Part shown: one piece after another, positions 11,705 through 24,400 of the stretch | Layout: each line of letters starts with the position of its first letter | Numbering within the stretch: position 1 is the stretch's first letter | Source of the DNA: Rhabditophanes sp. KR3021 | Taxonomy: Eukaryota; Nematoda; Chromadorea; Rhabditida; Alloionematidae | Reading direction: 5' to 3' | Assembly (NCBI GenBank): GCA_963281155.1 | Contig: CAUJLY010000002.1 | Span: 2,418,001 to 2,482,000 of the forward strand | DNA: 64,000 bases | The notes under the pieces: generated by a model | Databases searched by the model: none | What the model saw: only the letters and a program-made list of their open reading frames with translations | What the model was told of the DNA's origin: nothing | Position numbers and translations under genes: made by a program

Positions 11705-13937
11705 CTAAGATAAGTTAGAATGATGTTCATAATACTTAGGATAAAAATGGGAAATGACCAATATACGATCGGCATTGTTTAGTGCACTTTTAATAATTCC
11801 AAGTCTTTTCAGAGCAACAACTGCTTTCTCAAAGCGCATCCCCTTGTCATCGACTTTCCCTTCGTTGCAATCTTGAACAAACTTTTCCTTCCAACTATCG
11901 ACGGTAATGTATTTTCGCGTTACTTGTTTGTCAGACATTGATTGTATAAGATCGTAAGCAAGTGGGACATCAAGTAGATTGTATGGTCGCTTAGTTGTCA
12001 GCTGAAATAAACAAAGAACGATGAATACATACTCATTAATAAACAACAAAAAACGTTACCTCTTGTTTGAGAGCTTCTGTGAGTATCATTTGAAAAGCAT
12101 AGTCAGAAGGTGGATTGATGAATTGTTCTACTTTTTTATCCAATTCAACGTAATGTGTCTCATAACCCGGAGCTTCCTTCATACGGGTAAGAGCCATCTT
12201 GAAAAATTCTTTGACAATTGGAAATATTTCCATCTTGTCTTGAGTGTAGAGGTCGCTATTCTTCGTTTTTTCCATCATATTTTTTCTTGCGAATCTTAAT
12301 TCAGTACTGGACATCTTCTTAGTTGATTTTGCTAAGGAAGATGCTGCTAATTCCTTCTTATATTCTTCCTTACGTTTTTCTAAATTCCTTAAGTCAACAA
12401 TCCGATTGGCAAATTCGTTGAAATAATTAGAGAAAGATTCAATTTCTGATCTCACACGAATTTCATTCATCTTCCCTAGGAATAAAATCCACTTTTCTGG
12501 TTTCCATGTGGCCCATTCATTGCAAATATCCCCATACACGCTTTCGTCGAAGAAACTACCGCTTTCATCAATCATTCCAGCAATCTCCCAGCAAGCATTT
12601 TTACCCTTGTACTTTTCAATATCTGCAATCATCTCCTGAAAGACTTTTATTGCCTTGCAATAAACTCTCTTGTGGAGAACAAATTCACTATCCTATACAA
12701 CAAGAACAATTTAAAACAAAAATAATAAAAACTAACCCTTTCAATGACACTACCAATTTTGTTAACCTTTGCAAAATGAAAATTTAAAGCCAAGTCGACA
12801 TAGCTTTTGATATGTTTTGTAGAATGACTGTAAAGACAAAATGTCTTTCTGGCAGCCTTGATTGTCTGGTAATCAAAGAAAAAGTCACACTTCTCCCAAC
12901 TGTATTGAATGTTGTCCCAGACAGTTGAGAAGTCGTCTACCATGTTTGAACCGTCGATATACTTCATGTCTAAGTATTTGAAATACTCCTTTGAACATTT
13001 ACTAAAGACAGTGTTGAAGTCTGTAGACACGGTCATTATCAAAGAGATAGGCAATTTCCTGAAATCAAATACATCAAACTTATGCTTCTACATCTGTTTT
13101 ACATATATTTTGAGTATTTTGTTGGTAGAATCATACAAATAAAAGATCATTCCACTCCAAAGAATGAATATACATTTTAAATATTTATATACACACGTAT
13201 TATTTATCAGCTGTTGGTGTGACTGAACATCACTAGCATTTACTTTTTATGGTTAACTTACAATTCAAAAAGAATATTTATCATTTTGTTGAGCAGTTGA
13301 GAGTGGAGTAATTCTGTTTGAGTAACGAGGATGCAGATAGGTTCAGTCACTCCATTGTCATTTTTGAATACTCCGAACTCATAGCCTTTAGTTATTTTTT
13401 TGATTTCCCTTAATGTGTTCACATTCCCTAACACATCATAAGTGTCCTTAACAATGCTGATAATTTGCGCACTTAGACTGGCAATGCAAAACGAACTATC
13501 AGTTGGATCGACTTTAATAATATTGGGAGATAAGGTTTCCAAGCTGTCTATACTAGTTAGATTGTCGCTGTTACCTGAATAGCCTTGCTTGAACACAATA
13601 CACCTGATTAAGGTGATCTTTTCTATATCAAAGAAAGAAAGCCTTATATTATTAGAAGAAGATCAAAATTACCTCTTTGTGGAACCGGTTCGTCCAGTAA
13701 CGTATGTATTCTCTCAACAAAGGAAGATATTTTGAAGGTGTCAATAAGTTTGGTAATTGTATCAGTGTAAGTTAGTTGTCGTGAGAAAAATGAATGATCC
13801 ATTTGCGTTTCATTCGCATCAGATTCAACAGTTAATGGCTGGTCCGCATCAGATTCAGCAGTTACTGGCTCCTCCATTTCAGATTCAACAGAAGCATCGT
13901 TATTTGATACAGCCTTTGTTGCCTTTCTTTTTCCCAT
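11705..13937 (-). CDS. orc-3: Origin recognition complex subunit 3, divergent
   Basis: Five exons (13937-13673, 13622-13262, 13058-12737, 12692-12060, 12001-11705) join in phase to 625 residues; human ORC3 is about 711. Introns are 50, 203, 44 and 58 bp. ORC3 is the AAA-like, ATPase-dead subunit that binds ORC2 and helps load MCM helicases at replication origins. Support: the strand-turn region ICILVTQTEL...LPISLIMTVST matches the ORC3 Walker B-like section; SHSTKHIKSYVDLALNFHF matches its HDFSVQNFIKGLQ helix; and the C-terminal winged helix has RPYNLLDVPLAYD and RFEKAVVALKRLGIIK (family: RFTRAVSELQFLGFIK). The acidic N-terminus has an imperfect repeat (PVTAESDADQ/PLTVESDANE). The ATG directly abuts a TTTTAG acceptor. 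Identity rests on pattern, since this subunit diverges strongly in nematodes. Confidence 0.72.
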
Positions 13938-14829
13938 CTAAAATGAATCAAACTAAGTTTAAATTTAAATTACAAATGAATAACTATGATGATCATATGA
14001 CGATGACGGAAATAAGCGCGTTAAAATATTTGTCTTCTTGATAAAAATATTTTCGTCATGAGATTCTTAAGTTTATTCAAATACAAAAAATGTGCAGAGT
14101 AAGACTTCCAAACTACAGAGGGTGTCTCAATCTTTTAAACAAAATCCAATATATCACTATTAATAACTTGCTTCACAGACAATTGCCTTAAACAAAAGAT
14201 TATAAAATCTTATTAATGTGATTGTTAATATCAAAATAATAATAAATGAAACAATAAAATTTTTGTTTTTCAACAAAAGGAAGGTAAACGCTAAAACCCT
14301 GTTTACCAAAAAAACAGATCTCACCATCTAATTGACACAACAATCAACTACTAAATGATAAACAACAAAAGTTTTTTTTTGCGTCACATGAAGGTACATT
14401 AAATGGTCTTTGTTCGGAATGTTAATCAAGTGACAGTGGTAGGACGTCATCTTCAACATGCAATATTTTGAGAAAGATAGTCCAAGGGGGGAAATAGACC
14501 AAACTGATGGTGGCCTCCTACTTTCCTGTTTTAACAAAGTAAACTATTTTAAAAATGAAAATATACTACAACTTAAATAAAACAAAATAAAACAAAAAAG
14601 AGTCTCCCAAATATTAAGGGAATGTTTTGTCAAATATTGACAAATGAAACAATAAAAATGTATGGCTAAATGTTTGTAAAATATACGGAAGAAGTATGTT
14701 ATGTATGAGTAAGTATGTTATGTATGCAAAAAGTATTGTTGTATTAGATGAATACGTATTTATGTAAAGCAAAAGTTTAAATACAACAATTTGAACCATA
14801 TAATAATACTTATTAACAAAGTTATACAT
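13938..14829. other. Intergenic region
   Basis: About 0.9 kb with no supported gene. Short minus-strand frames at 14328-14537 and 14614-14829 lack ATG context or domains. A duplicated phrase GTATGTTATGTATGAGTA/GTATGTTATGTATGCAAA occurs near 14694-14730. Confidence 0.5.
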
Positions 14830-15012
14830 CTAACTTATCACACTGTTGAGAGGTAATAAAGATAGCGAGACCAAACATAACATTAACAACAATATTAAAA
14901 AGTTTTGCATTATATGATGAACAGCTGATTTGAGTGGTGTAAATTGTACTTCTGCATAATGAACAAAACGATCAAAGAGTAGGCCCCTCGCGCCCACCAT
15001 CTCCCACCACAT
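14830..15012 (-). CDS. Putative 60-residue membrane micropeptide
   Basis: An ATG at 15012 follows an acceptor-like AAAACAG|ACAG and opens a 60-residue frame (MWWEMVGARGLLFDRFVHYA...). Residues about 37-55 (NFLILLLMLCLVSLSLLPLN) form one strong hydrophobic helix. Its 5' end is locally GC-richer than the surroundings, which suggests constraint. It starts 93 bp from the divergent LIN-9 start, so the two would share a promoter. I do not recognise the family, and a chance open frame in the LIN-9 promoter is possible. Confidence 0.35.
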   Translation of the reverse strand: MWWEMVGARGLLFDRFVHYAEVQFTPLKSAVHHIMQNFLILLLMLCLVSLSLLPLNSVIS

Positions 15013-15104
15013 CTGTCTGTTTTGATGAAAGATTAAAATGCACCCTTTCAATTCAAAATTTTTTTTGTTATTGAGCAAATTTATTTAATTATATCTCGAA
15101 TATT

Positions 15105-16783
15105 ATGTCCCACAAAAATACTTCTGCTAAAGGAGCGAAAAAAGAACTTCCGCAGCCTTCAAAATATAATTTGAGGGGTGTTACTAATTATCCGGAAAAG
15201 TATAAAGATTATGTTAATCATGAGTTTCCTGTAGATACGTCGTCAAAGGATGAACCTGTTAGGAAGAGGTAATGATGAAGTTACTTTTATTTTACTTATT
15301 ATTTTTCAGACTTAAGAGTAGTACCGTTAAATCTGACCCTGAATCTGTTGTGATAGAAAAAGCTGTGAAAGTACCTTCTCCAGTGGAAGAAATTGCCATA
15401 ACAAACGAAGCGTCCTCAAAACTACGTATTCCCAGAAAAGTAACTAAACCTGCAAAAATTGGATCCGATTTAGATGAATTGCCTATCACTAGATGCGAAA
15501 CATTTTGTACAATTTTACCAAAAACGCAAAAATGGCTTCGCTATGAATTCTTTTACTCAATACTTGAACATGAGCTTTACTTAGGTGATGATGCTGACTT
15601 TAATTATTTATTTTTAAAATCTTTTCCTACTCTGGGAACGAGGATGTTAAATTTGCCTCAGTGGAGATGCATCAAAAGACTTCTGGGCAAACCAAGGCGT
15701 TTTTCAGCTGCTTTTTTGAGAGAAGAAATGGATGCAAATGAAATCAAGAGGCAAAAATTAAGAATGATTAACAATAGAAACTTAAATATTTTAACAGATA
15801 ACTTTGTCCACGAACTTCCTCACAAAATTCCAAAAGATTTGGCAATAGGAACACCCGTCTTAGCCAAAATCGTGAAGCCCAGTGAAGGAATAGAAGGAGT
15901 CTTTTATGGAAAAATCGGAGAAATAAAGGAAAATGCGTATACATTTATTTTCCACGATGACATCAGAAAACCAATGACTGTGCCAGATACTGATATAATG
16001 ACAGAATCCTTACCAGAGCTGGTCTCTACAAAATCTGTCGTTGAAGCATATAGGGCTTCCATCAAGACTGGGTACAAGCCACTGAGCGAAGGTAGTGCTG
16101 CTATTGTCAAAGATGAACGTTCAGATCTTGCAAAATGTCCTCCCCCTCGCGTACCTGTTGCCAAAGACGTCAAAATAGGAAATCATCCTTCGAGGATGCT
16201 TGTCAATATAGCTAAGCTTCACAAAATTCTTGAAACCAAAACAACGATTGTTAATCAGATGGGTGAATTAAATAATGAAAGTGAAGCTGCTCACTTGGGT
16301 ACTACAGAATATGCCCCTGAACTCAAAATTCCATACGCTAAATTTTGCGAGCAGCTAACCGAAGTCAACAACTTAATCAAAAGCGGCTTAAAGGAACTCA
16401 ATGACCATGTTTCAAACATGAATCCAATTCCAACAAATGAAGCTGTCTTTAAGTCTCATAAAATGCCAGCTTATTTAGATCAATTGGCTAGAGTTCATGG
16501 AGAAACCAAGGTTAGGCATGCTGCGATTCTATCAAGGGGGAAGTTCAAAAATCCGAAGTTTCATAATCTTCTAGTTGATTTGAATGTTTTGATGTGCCAA
16601 CTTCAATTGTATGGCAAGGCGAAAATGAATCTTTCAGACTTAGTGACTCTCAAAGACTCTGTTGATGCTATTAAGCAAAAAGTCCACAAAGACAATCTTG
16701 ATCATTTTGAAAATTACGTTGAAGTGCCTTTTACTCGATTTTTCAAAATGATTCAAAGAAGATGGTATGAAGATCACGCTTAG
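15105..16783 (+). CDS. lin-9: LIN-9, MuvB/DREAM complex subunit
   Basis: Exons 15105-15268 and 15310-16783 (41 bp intron) give 545 residues, against about 542 in human LIN9. LIN-9 is a core MuvB subunit; with E2F/DP and Rb-like proteins it represses, and with B-Myb activates, cell-cycle genes. The DIRP domain is clear at about 130-215: WLRYEFFYSILEHELYLGDD, LKSFPTLGTRML and CIKRLLGKPRRFSAAF all match the family. A Tudor-like segment follows (IGTPVLAKIV...GVFYGKIGEI...YTFIFHDD), as in vertebrate LIN9. Predicted helices at 340-540 would be the LIN-52/B-Myb-binding coiled region. In nematodes this gene belongs to the synMuv B set. Confidence 0.93.
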
Positions 16784-17259
16784 GCATGCATTTATTTAAT
16801 TGCATAATGTTTCTTTATGTATTATTAACAAAGATGTGTTTTTTGAATAAAAGCGAAAGCATGTATTACTTTGTATTAAACTTTTTGGTTTCTAAATTAT
16901 AAGCAAATTACAATCTTACAAATCTATATTGGCAAAAATTAGGCTTCTTAATGCCATTTTATCTTATTACTGTTTTATTGGCAACATCTTGTTATTTTAA
17001 TTGTATTATGTATTATGAGTTCACTTGGCTAACCGACATAATTTAATTTATCAACGTAATTCACTTGATATCATCAATTATTTTAGCTAATTCTGATCAA
17101 AATTGAAATTGTTTATCGTTCTGCAGGTCCTTATTTAAAAAAGAATTTATTAAAATACAAAGTTTGTTATAAGCCAAGGTTTATAATTAAAAAATAAATA
17201 TATTCACGATTAAGTGACTACGTGCTGATTAGGTTCCCTCCTTACGCTGTCTCCTTTCT
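16784..17259. other. Intergenic region between convergent genes
   Basis: 3' flanks of lin-9 and the CWC27-like gene. AATAAA near 16846 fits a lin-9 poly(A) signal. Nothing else is seen. Confidence 0.6.
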
Positions 17260-18682
17260 TTAGTTACCCCGTTTCCTAATATTCATTTGGTTTCTTGGAT
17301 CACTTATATCATACCAATCCTCGGCAATATCTTTCATATTGGCATCTTTAGCTCTAGTAACAGTTGGATCCGGTTCAGGAGCAACAAATTCTTCCGTCAA
17401 CCATTCAGATTCAGGAAGATCCTCAGCATCAAAGTCACAGTTTGGCATTTGAATCCTTTCAATCAAATTGGAATCTACGTGCATTGATTCCTCTATCATT
17501 GCTTTTCCAACGCCTTTCGATATTTCTTCTGCCACATGCCCAGAGAATGAGGCTAACATTTCCATCGTTTGTTGCTCTCTTCTTTTGTCGGTTGATTTGA
17601 CAACACTAGCGGTTTTGCTTTTGAATGTTAGCCTGGCACTATGAAATTTCTTAACAGCATCTGGCTTGGCCTCCTCCATCATTTCTTCTTCCTTAGCAAC
17701 TCGCAGACTTTTCTTGAATTCCTTCTTCTGCTTCAGCAATTCATTTTGCAATTCACTTAGTTTAGCTGTGGCTGCTTCTTCTTGGTCAGTTTGAGCTATC
17801 TTCTCCATGTCAACGTCCTCGTCAATCTTCGTTTCACCAGCATCTTTCTTCTTCTTAGACTTTTTCTTCTTAAATCCTCCTTCATTAATTACAACCTCTC
17901 CTTTCTCGAGATGCTTTCTATCAATAGCTTCCACTTTGCTGAGTCTCTCGTCATCCAACAAATCATGGACACTTTTTCCTTTATTTCCACTGAACAAGGT
18001 CGCAGCTCCGTCGTCTTCATCAACCTCGTCGCCAAAAGATAACAGTTTTGTATTCTTTACTTTCTTTTTAGCAACGATCGGAAGCTCTTTTAATTCTTTT
18101 TCAACCTTTTCTCTTTTGACAACATCTGCGAAAGGATTAACTACAACCTGAGCCTTAATAATCTTCTGAATCCTCACGGGCCTTTCATCCCCATCTGTCT
18201 CTCCCTCGCCCAGCTTCAGCAAATTATAAATAGTATCTCCCTCAACTTTTCCAAAGAGCGTATGTTTTCCTTGCAGATCAGGCGTTGCATCAAGAGTCAA
18301 AAAAAACTGCGACTTGTTTTGATGCTTGCCTCCATTTGCCATAGCCAGCAAACCACGTCGATTAAATCTAAGTCTCTGATTGGGTTCATCTTTGAAGGGT
18401 TCTCCATTAGCTGCTTCGCCGCCTTCGCCAGTGCCAGTTGGGTCCCCTCCTTGTATAATGAACTTGGGAGAAAGACGATGAAATATGGTGCCGTCATAAT
18501 ACCCATTTAAGCAGTGTTGGATGAAGTTCCTGGTTGCCAATGGGCATTCTTTACCCCAGAGATAGATATCTATATCGCCGCATGTTGTTATTAGCAAGAT
18601 CTGAAAAGAAGTTGATATTAGTTTTGAAATTATTAATTACCTTTGCATTTGTATCAGGCTCATTTGCTGATAGACTAGTCAT
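17260..18682 (-). CDS. cwc27: CWC27-type spliceosomal cyclophilin
   Basis: Exons 18682-18641 and 18600-17260 (40 bp intron) encode 460 residues, close to human CWC27 (472). CWC27 joins the activated B complex of the spliceosome with CWC22/EIF4A3. The cyclophilin fold fills residues 10-170: TTCGDIDIYLW, RNFIQHCLNGYYDGTIFHR, FIIQGGDPTGTGEGGE, FNRRGLLAMAN, SQFFLTL and GKHTLFGKV. Arg in FHR and Gln in IQGG are kept, but the catalytic Trp before GKH is absent, as in other CWC27 proteins, which suggests weak or no prolyl isomerase activity. A long Lys/Glu-rich coil follows. The C-terminus DWYDISDPRNQMNIRKRG matches the family tail. Its 5' end faces the EF-G2 gene 151 bp away. Confidence 0.93.
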
Positions 18683-18833
18683 GTTTTCGCCAAATAAATT
18701 AACTTATATGATGCTTTATATTAATCTGCTGTGATTAAAATGCAGCAAAACTTGATTCGAGCAAACAACTATCTGTTCTGCAACGATCAACTTGGTAAGA
18801 GATGTCTTCAACCTGCATTTATTCACCACAAAA
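18683..18833. promoter_or_regulatory. Shared divergent promoter region
   Basis: Only 151 bp separate the ATG codons of the CWC27-like gene (minus) and the mitochondrial EF-G2 gene (plus). Both core promoters and 5' leaders must lie here or overlap. No TATA box stands out. The plus-strand frame MQQNLIRANNYLF... from 18740 lies inside it but is out of phase with the EF-G2 second exon. Confidence 0.45.
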
Positions 18834-21112
18834 ATGATGAATGCCTTACTCAATATCAGAAAAGTCAAGTTAAAGACTCAAAGAAATGTCATGAAAGTAA
18901 GTCTAGAATTGATAAATCCAACCTAATTTTTTATTAACAGAAACCAACGGCACTACTCAATTATTTGCCTTCGAAGATAAGAAATATAGGAGTTGTGGCG
19001 CATGTGGATGCTGGGAAAACGACAATCACTGAAAGACTGCTCTATCTTTCTGGAATAACGAATATTTGCGGGGATGTTGATAAAGGAAATACGGTGACTG
19101 ACTTCTTGGATCTTGAACGCGAAAGAGGAATCACAATTCAGTCTGCAGCATTAACATTTCCTTGGAATGAACATCGCATTAACTTAATAGATACTCCTGG
19201 CCATGTGGATTTTACAATGGAAGTTGAGCGTTGCTTGAGAGTTCTGGATGGAGTCGTAATCGTTTTAGACGGTTCCGCGGGAGTTCAAGCTCAAACTCTG
19301 AAAGTGTTCGAGCAAGCTAAGGAATTCAAGGTTCCTTCCATTTACTTTGTCAATAAGCTGGATAAGGCTAATGCTAACTTTGAGGGGACTTTACTGTCTA
19401 TTAAGGAGAAACTTGGCGTCGAGACTGTCAATTTGACGGTGCCTTTTGGAGACAGATTAGAGTATGTTGTCGATTTGTTGGCTGGGACTTTCTTGAAAGG
19501 TGATGATTGGAAAGGGATTAACAAAGATAAGAATGGTGCTTTGTACGATTTTTATCTAAGGGAGAGAGAAAACTGTGTTTGTAAGATTGTGGAGCATAAT
19601 GAAATGCTATCCGAAAAGCTGTTGGGGACTTCGAATAACACTATTTCAAATACCGAGCTTAAGAAAGAACTTCGTCGATTGACTTTGGCAAGAAAACTCC
19701 AACCATTAGCTGTAGGGTCTGCCTTGAACAGTACGATGTCTGTTTTGCCTCTCTTGGATATGGTTACGGATTACTTACCTTCGCCGGTTGAAGTTAATGT
19801 AATGGGAACCAAAATCTTGAAAAAAGACATGTCAAGCTTGATATTCAAAATTAGTCACGACGATCGCCTAGGACAACTATCTTATGCAAGAGTCTACACG
19901 GGTAGTCTTAGGGGTAGTTCAACTGTCTTTAATTCAAATAAAGGAGTAACTGAAAGCAAAATAAAGTTATTTGTCCCTTATTCTGATGACCTAGTTGCTG
20001 TGTCGGAGGTGAAGGCTGGAAACATCGCAGTCATTACTGGATTAAAGGAAACCGTAACTGGAGAGACACTGTTGGAAAGCGAGGAATGTGGGAAGGAAGC
20101 TTTGATTAATCTTCAGAAAGAAGTTTCTAATGCCGACAATTTTATCTTAGAAAGCCCGGAGACAAATAGCGTAGTTTACTTAGGAATAAACGCTCCTGAT
20201 CCGGTATTCTTTTGCTCAATTGAACCTCCATCTCAGGAACAATTCAAAAAGTTCGAGAGAGCTCTGGCTGAATTATGCATTGAGGATCCTTCTATGAAAA
20301 TTAGAGTTGACAAGAATACAGGGGAGACTGTGTTGGAAGCGATGGGTGAACTTCATTTGGAAGTAATTAAAGATCGTTTGTCAAGACAATACGGATTGAA
20401 GGTTTTCTTTGGGCCGTTGCAAGTAAATTATAGGGAAGTTATTGGTAGTGAAAGTTCATCAGCCTCCACAATTGAGGATTCATTTGGCGAGAGTAAAAGA
20501 AAGCAATTCGTAAATATCTCCTTGTCAATTGAACCTAATCCAGGAAAGAAATTCAAGAGTGTCAAAGTTGCTCTCCCAACGGAGGCAGGTCAAAACAAAA
20601 CTTCGAGTTTTATTAGAGGAGATTGGCTGAAGGCGATTAATGCAGGTTGTGTAAATGGGCTTTTCAATGGGCCTTTATTGGGCTTTCCAGTAGAAGAAGT
20701 GGGGATTACATTAAACGTCTTTCAAACAAGTGGAGCTAAAATGAATAATTCTTTAATCTCAGCAGCCGCCAATGACTGTGTCAAGAAAATGCTAAGTAAG
20801 GTAGAAGTGAAACTGATGGAACCTTACGTTAAAGTAGAAGTGGCTTTAATAGATGATGCAGCAACTTCGTCAGTTGGTAATGTTCTCCATGAACTGACAA
20901 ACAGACGAGGAGATATTATCAACGTTGAAGATGAAGGAGAGGCAAAGAAAAAAGTTATGATTAAATGCTTAATGCCTTTGATTGAAACAACTGGGCTATC
21001 AAGAACAATTCGATCAGCCGCTTCGGGTATGGCTAGCTTTACCGTTACCTTTGAAGGATACCAATATGTGAGTGAAGGTGAAACCAAGAGATTATGTGGT
21101 AATACTAATTAA
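18834..21112 (+). CDS. gfm2: Mitochondrial elongation factor G2 (ribosome recycling)
   Basis: Exons 18834-18896 and 18941-21112 (44 bp intron) give 744 residues; human GFM2 has 779. EF-G2mt is a GTPase that splits mitochondrial ribosomes with the recycling factor rather than driving translocation. The start at 18834 is the only in-phase ATG and yields a basic presequence, MMNALLNIRKVKLKTQR. GTPase motifs: AHVDAGKTT (41-49), RGITIQS, DTPGH (105-109), NKLD and GSAL. GDVDKGNTVTDFLDLERERG resembles GFM2 ([20 protein letters not shown]) more than GFM1. Domains II-V are complete and end in IRSAASGMASFTVTFEGY. Confidence 0.92.
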
Positions 21113-21472
21113 TTAATACAAAATATAGTTGCCTTTTTAATAATAAATTCAACAAGAAAATCAAACCAAAAAATTATCCAATCCCAGTATATTGCCTACT
21201 TTTTAAAATATTTTTCAATTTGTAGCTAAATATTGGTCTTATGAATGCTCACATTCTACACCATTTACTTTTGCAGGATAAATGAAATGTTGAAGCAAAC
21301 ATGAGTGGTGTAAAAATATTTATCTTTTAAGATAAAGGTTTTTATTCATAAATAATAAACGATGTACTATTTTCAAAATATGATATTATACTATATAGAT
21401 ACACATATAATTATAAATAATTATTAACAAGTATTTTTCTGTTCGTTTTGATTGCATATGCATGAAATACAA
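21113..21472. other. Intergenic region between convergent genes
   Basis: 3' flanks of the EF-G2 gene and the SLC36-like transporter. Poly(A)-like AATAAA motifs occur near 21139 and 21352. No other element is seen. Confidence 0.6.
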
Positions 21473-24400
21473 CTAGACGGGATTTTCTTCAATAATTTTT
21501 GAGATGTTTGCGTAGAGTCCGACAGTAATTGCAAATACTCCAACTGCCATAACTGCAATGTTGATGCCAATGCAGACATAACGCATTCTGTCTGTTTTAG
21601 TTAACTTCCAATCATCCCAGAAGGTGATTATTTCGAATAGTCTAAAAAGGGAATATATTATCAACAAATTAAATGCACTTACGGTGGATAGATCAAAGCA
21701 CACATTGTGCCCGAGGTGACTCCAACAAGGGTGATCAAGGTTTCAAGTTGAGGAATTGAAATAGCCATGAGAAAGGTCAAGATAACCCAAAACATTCTAA
21801 ATCCTTTGTCGGCTACATGTTTGTTCGTATTAGGAAATCTGTTCGTAAATTTGCGAATAAAGCCAGCTAAGAATGAATCATAGACAACGTACATGGCAAT
21901 ACTATGCCCGAGGGCAGATTGAACCATCAGAAATACATTAACGACAGAATAAAGACCGGTTTTCGGCATGTTTGTGGTGATTGTTGGATGAATGTTGTCA
22001 CCAAATGAAGTGTATCCGTAAAAACCAATCGCAGTCATAGCTAAAGAACAAAGCGACATTGTTGTTGGCAAAACTCCCCAATTGTTCAAGAATTCATCGG
22101 AATGCTTTAGCTTATTTTCCACTTAAAAGATAAGGATGATAGATTTAAATTAAGGAGGGCAAAATCAAAAAGTTAATTTTAATTTTTCCCGATTTTTTAA
22201 TAAAAACCAGATACGGAATGTATTTTTCGAAACTTCTTTTCTTCCTCATTGCCTTGTAGACGGCCTACTCCTACTCAAATGAGCATAAGAGCTTTAATTA
22301 ATGTAAGCCTTTTTTGACTCATTATACAAAAATAATATTTGCTACCTTCTGTGATCCTACATCATTAGCTGTGCCTTCAAGCAGGTTATTTGAGCATTTA
22401 AACTTTTATCTACGTCAATAATTCAATTTTTCCAGTTTACAAACCAGCATAAACGCTTCTTTAGTAAAAACAATTTCTTTGTACCCCTATTACCTTCTGT
22501 CCTCGAGGCAAAAATATTTTTTCAAAATTCTGCTTCAGCAGTTTAAAAGACACGATATTTGGACCTTAAATCTTAGAACAGATTTAAAATATCCCTTTGC
22601 TGTCGGTCGTACGAGGCATTTACAAAAGTGTCATAAGCTGTGTTTTGCACTAATTTACTAATAATTTACGGAATTAATACTAGGTAAATATATAGTTTCG
22701 ATTTTTGCCCACCCCTAGATTTAATATCGCACAATGTCACTTACCAGGCAATATCATTGTTTGACCCTCGAAGGAATACATCGAAATTCCGACGAACATC
22801 ATAGTATCCCTCAAGTTTGTGTAAGCGGGCAATTCATACCAGATATTGTGTTTGGTAACTGTGTATTGCATGATGATAAAAGCTCCGATTACAAAAAAAA
22901 TTGATGAGATCATAGCAAAAACAGAAATAATTCGCATCTCTGTAAACATGTTAGTCAGCATTACGAAAAGAGTAGCGATAATAGCCATCACTACTAATTG
23001 GAAGTAATCTGATCCTCCAATGTATTGGCCCAGTAAATTTGTCATATTTTTGGATATAAATAGAATGGCAACACTACACATGCCCAATTGATAAAATAAA
23101 ATTGTAACGTTCACGACGTACCTAAACAATAAGATTCTATTTAGATTCACAATATGTCCACTTACATCATAGCTTTACTGTTCTTGTTCAAGAAAGAAAT
23201 ACTCGAATAGTCGCAAACTTTCTTCGCAAAATGACTATAATCAGTTCCATAATTATTATACAAAACGTAAATAAAGGATCAGTTTTTTAAACACCCCACT
23301 TTTGGCTCCTTTTTAAGTCGGGTATGTTGGTCCGAAGGGATGATTTAGACCGAAATTTAAGTAACAATTCTCGCCAAATAGAAGCAATTTGATACTTTTA
23401 AAAGATCCCATTGCTAAATTAGAGGGTGTGTATACCATCAAATTTTAGTATATAAGGGGTATAAAAATGCCATTTTTACTTTGTGTCGCTTCATCATTTC
23501 TCAAAGAAAGGAGTCATCTCAAATTACACTTTCATCTTGGGTTAAAAGTCGAGAATAGAAATGATCTATCCTTCAAGCAATAAGGAGGCTGAAAGGATTG
23601 ATGGAAAAAGATCAAACCATCTCTTTTGGAAAATATCCAAGAAAATATTGTCGGGTCAGTGAACAATGATGATTCGGATGAGATTGAAGAGACACCTGAC
23701 AGTTTAGAGGATTGTATGGAGCCTGATGAGGCTTGTTTTATTGAACGTACATGACCAGCAAGATTTGAAGCAATTACCACTCAAACTTCCTTTGAAGGGA
23801 AGTGTCAGATTAGGTCTGGTTTCCATTCTGTCATGAAACAACTACTTGATCATCTCAAGAAATCTCTTGTTATGTTGAAATTCAAAGATGGGTCAACAAT
23901 GAAAAAAAGTCAATTTGATTCAGCTTTTATAGACTAAAATTGACACGCAAACTATTAATCTCCATTAACGTAATAAAGGAGAATGAAAAGGGTCCAAAAA
24001 ATTATGTAGCTACTGTGCAATCACGAACTGATTCTGGAACAGGTTGCCCAAATGGCCTTAAAGTTTCTCATTTACATGATACAACTAGAGATTTCTTGGA
24101 AGAATACAAAGTAAATGAAGGTAGGCTTGTATTTGATACGGAGAAAACTTATCCTGGTCTACTTGCAGATTTCGGAAAAACTCTATCTGCTGACTTCATT
24201 ATTAGGGATGGCTATTGCTCGAAATCGATGGTGCCTATCACTTCAAACCATCTGGTCGTCAAAATGGAGCAGCCCAATTTGAAGTCAACAACGTGATGAT
24301 AGGATGAAGAGCAAGTGTTGTAAAGACGATGGCCTCCACCTTATTAGAACCTCCACTCAAGAGGCAAAGATAAGAAGACGATCATGACAGATTTTCTTAC

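Noticed and set aside
18740..18930. MQQNLIRANNYLF... as the N-terminus of mitochondrial EF-G2
   Set aside because: Joining it through the GTAAGT donor at 18897 leaves the EF-G2 exon out of phase; the ATG at 18834 in another frame joins cleanly and gives a better presequence.
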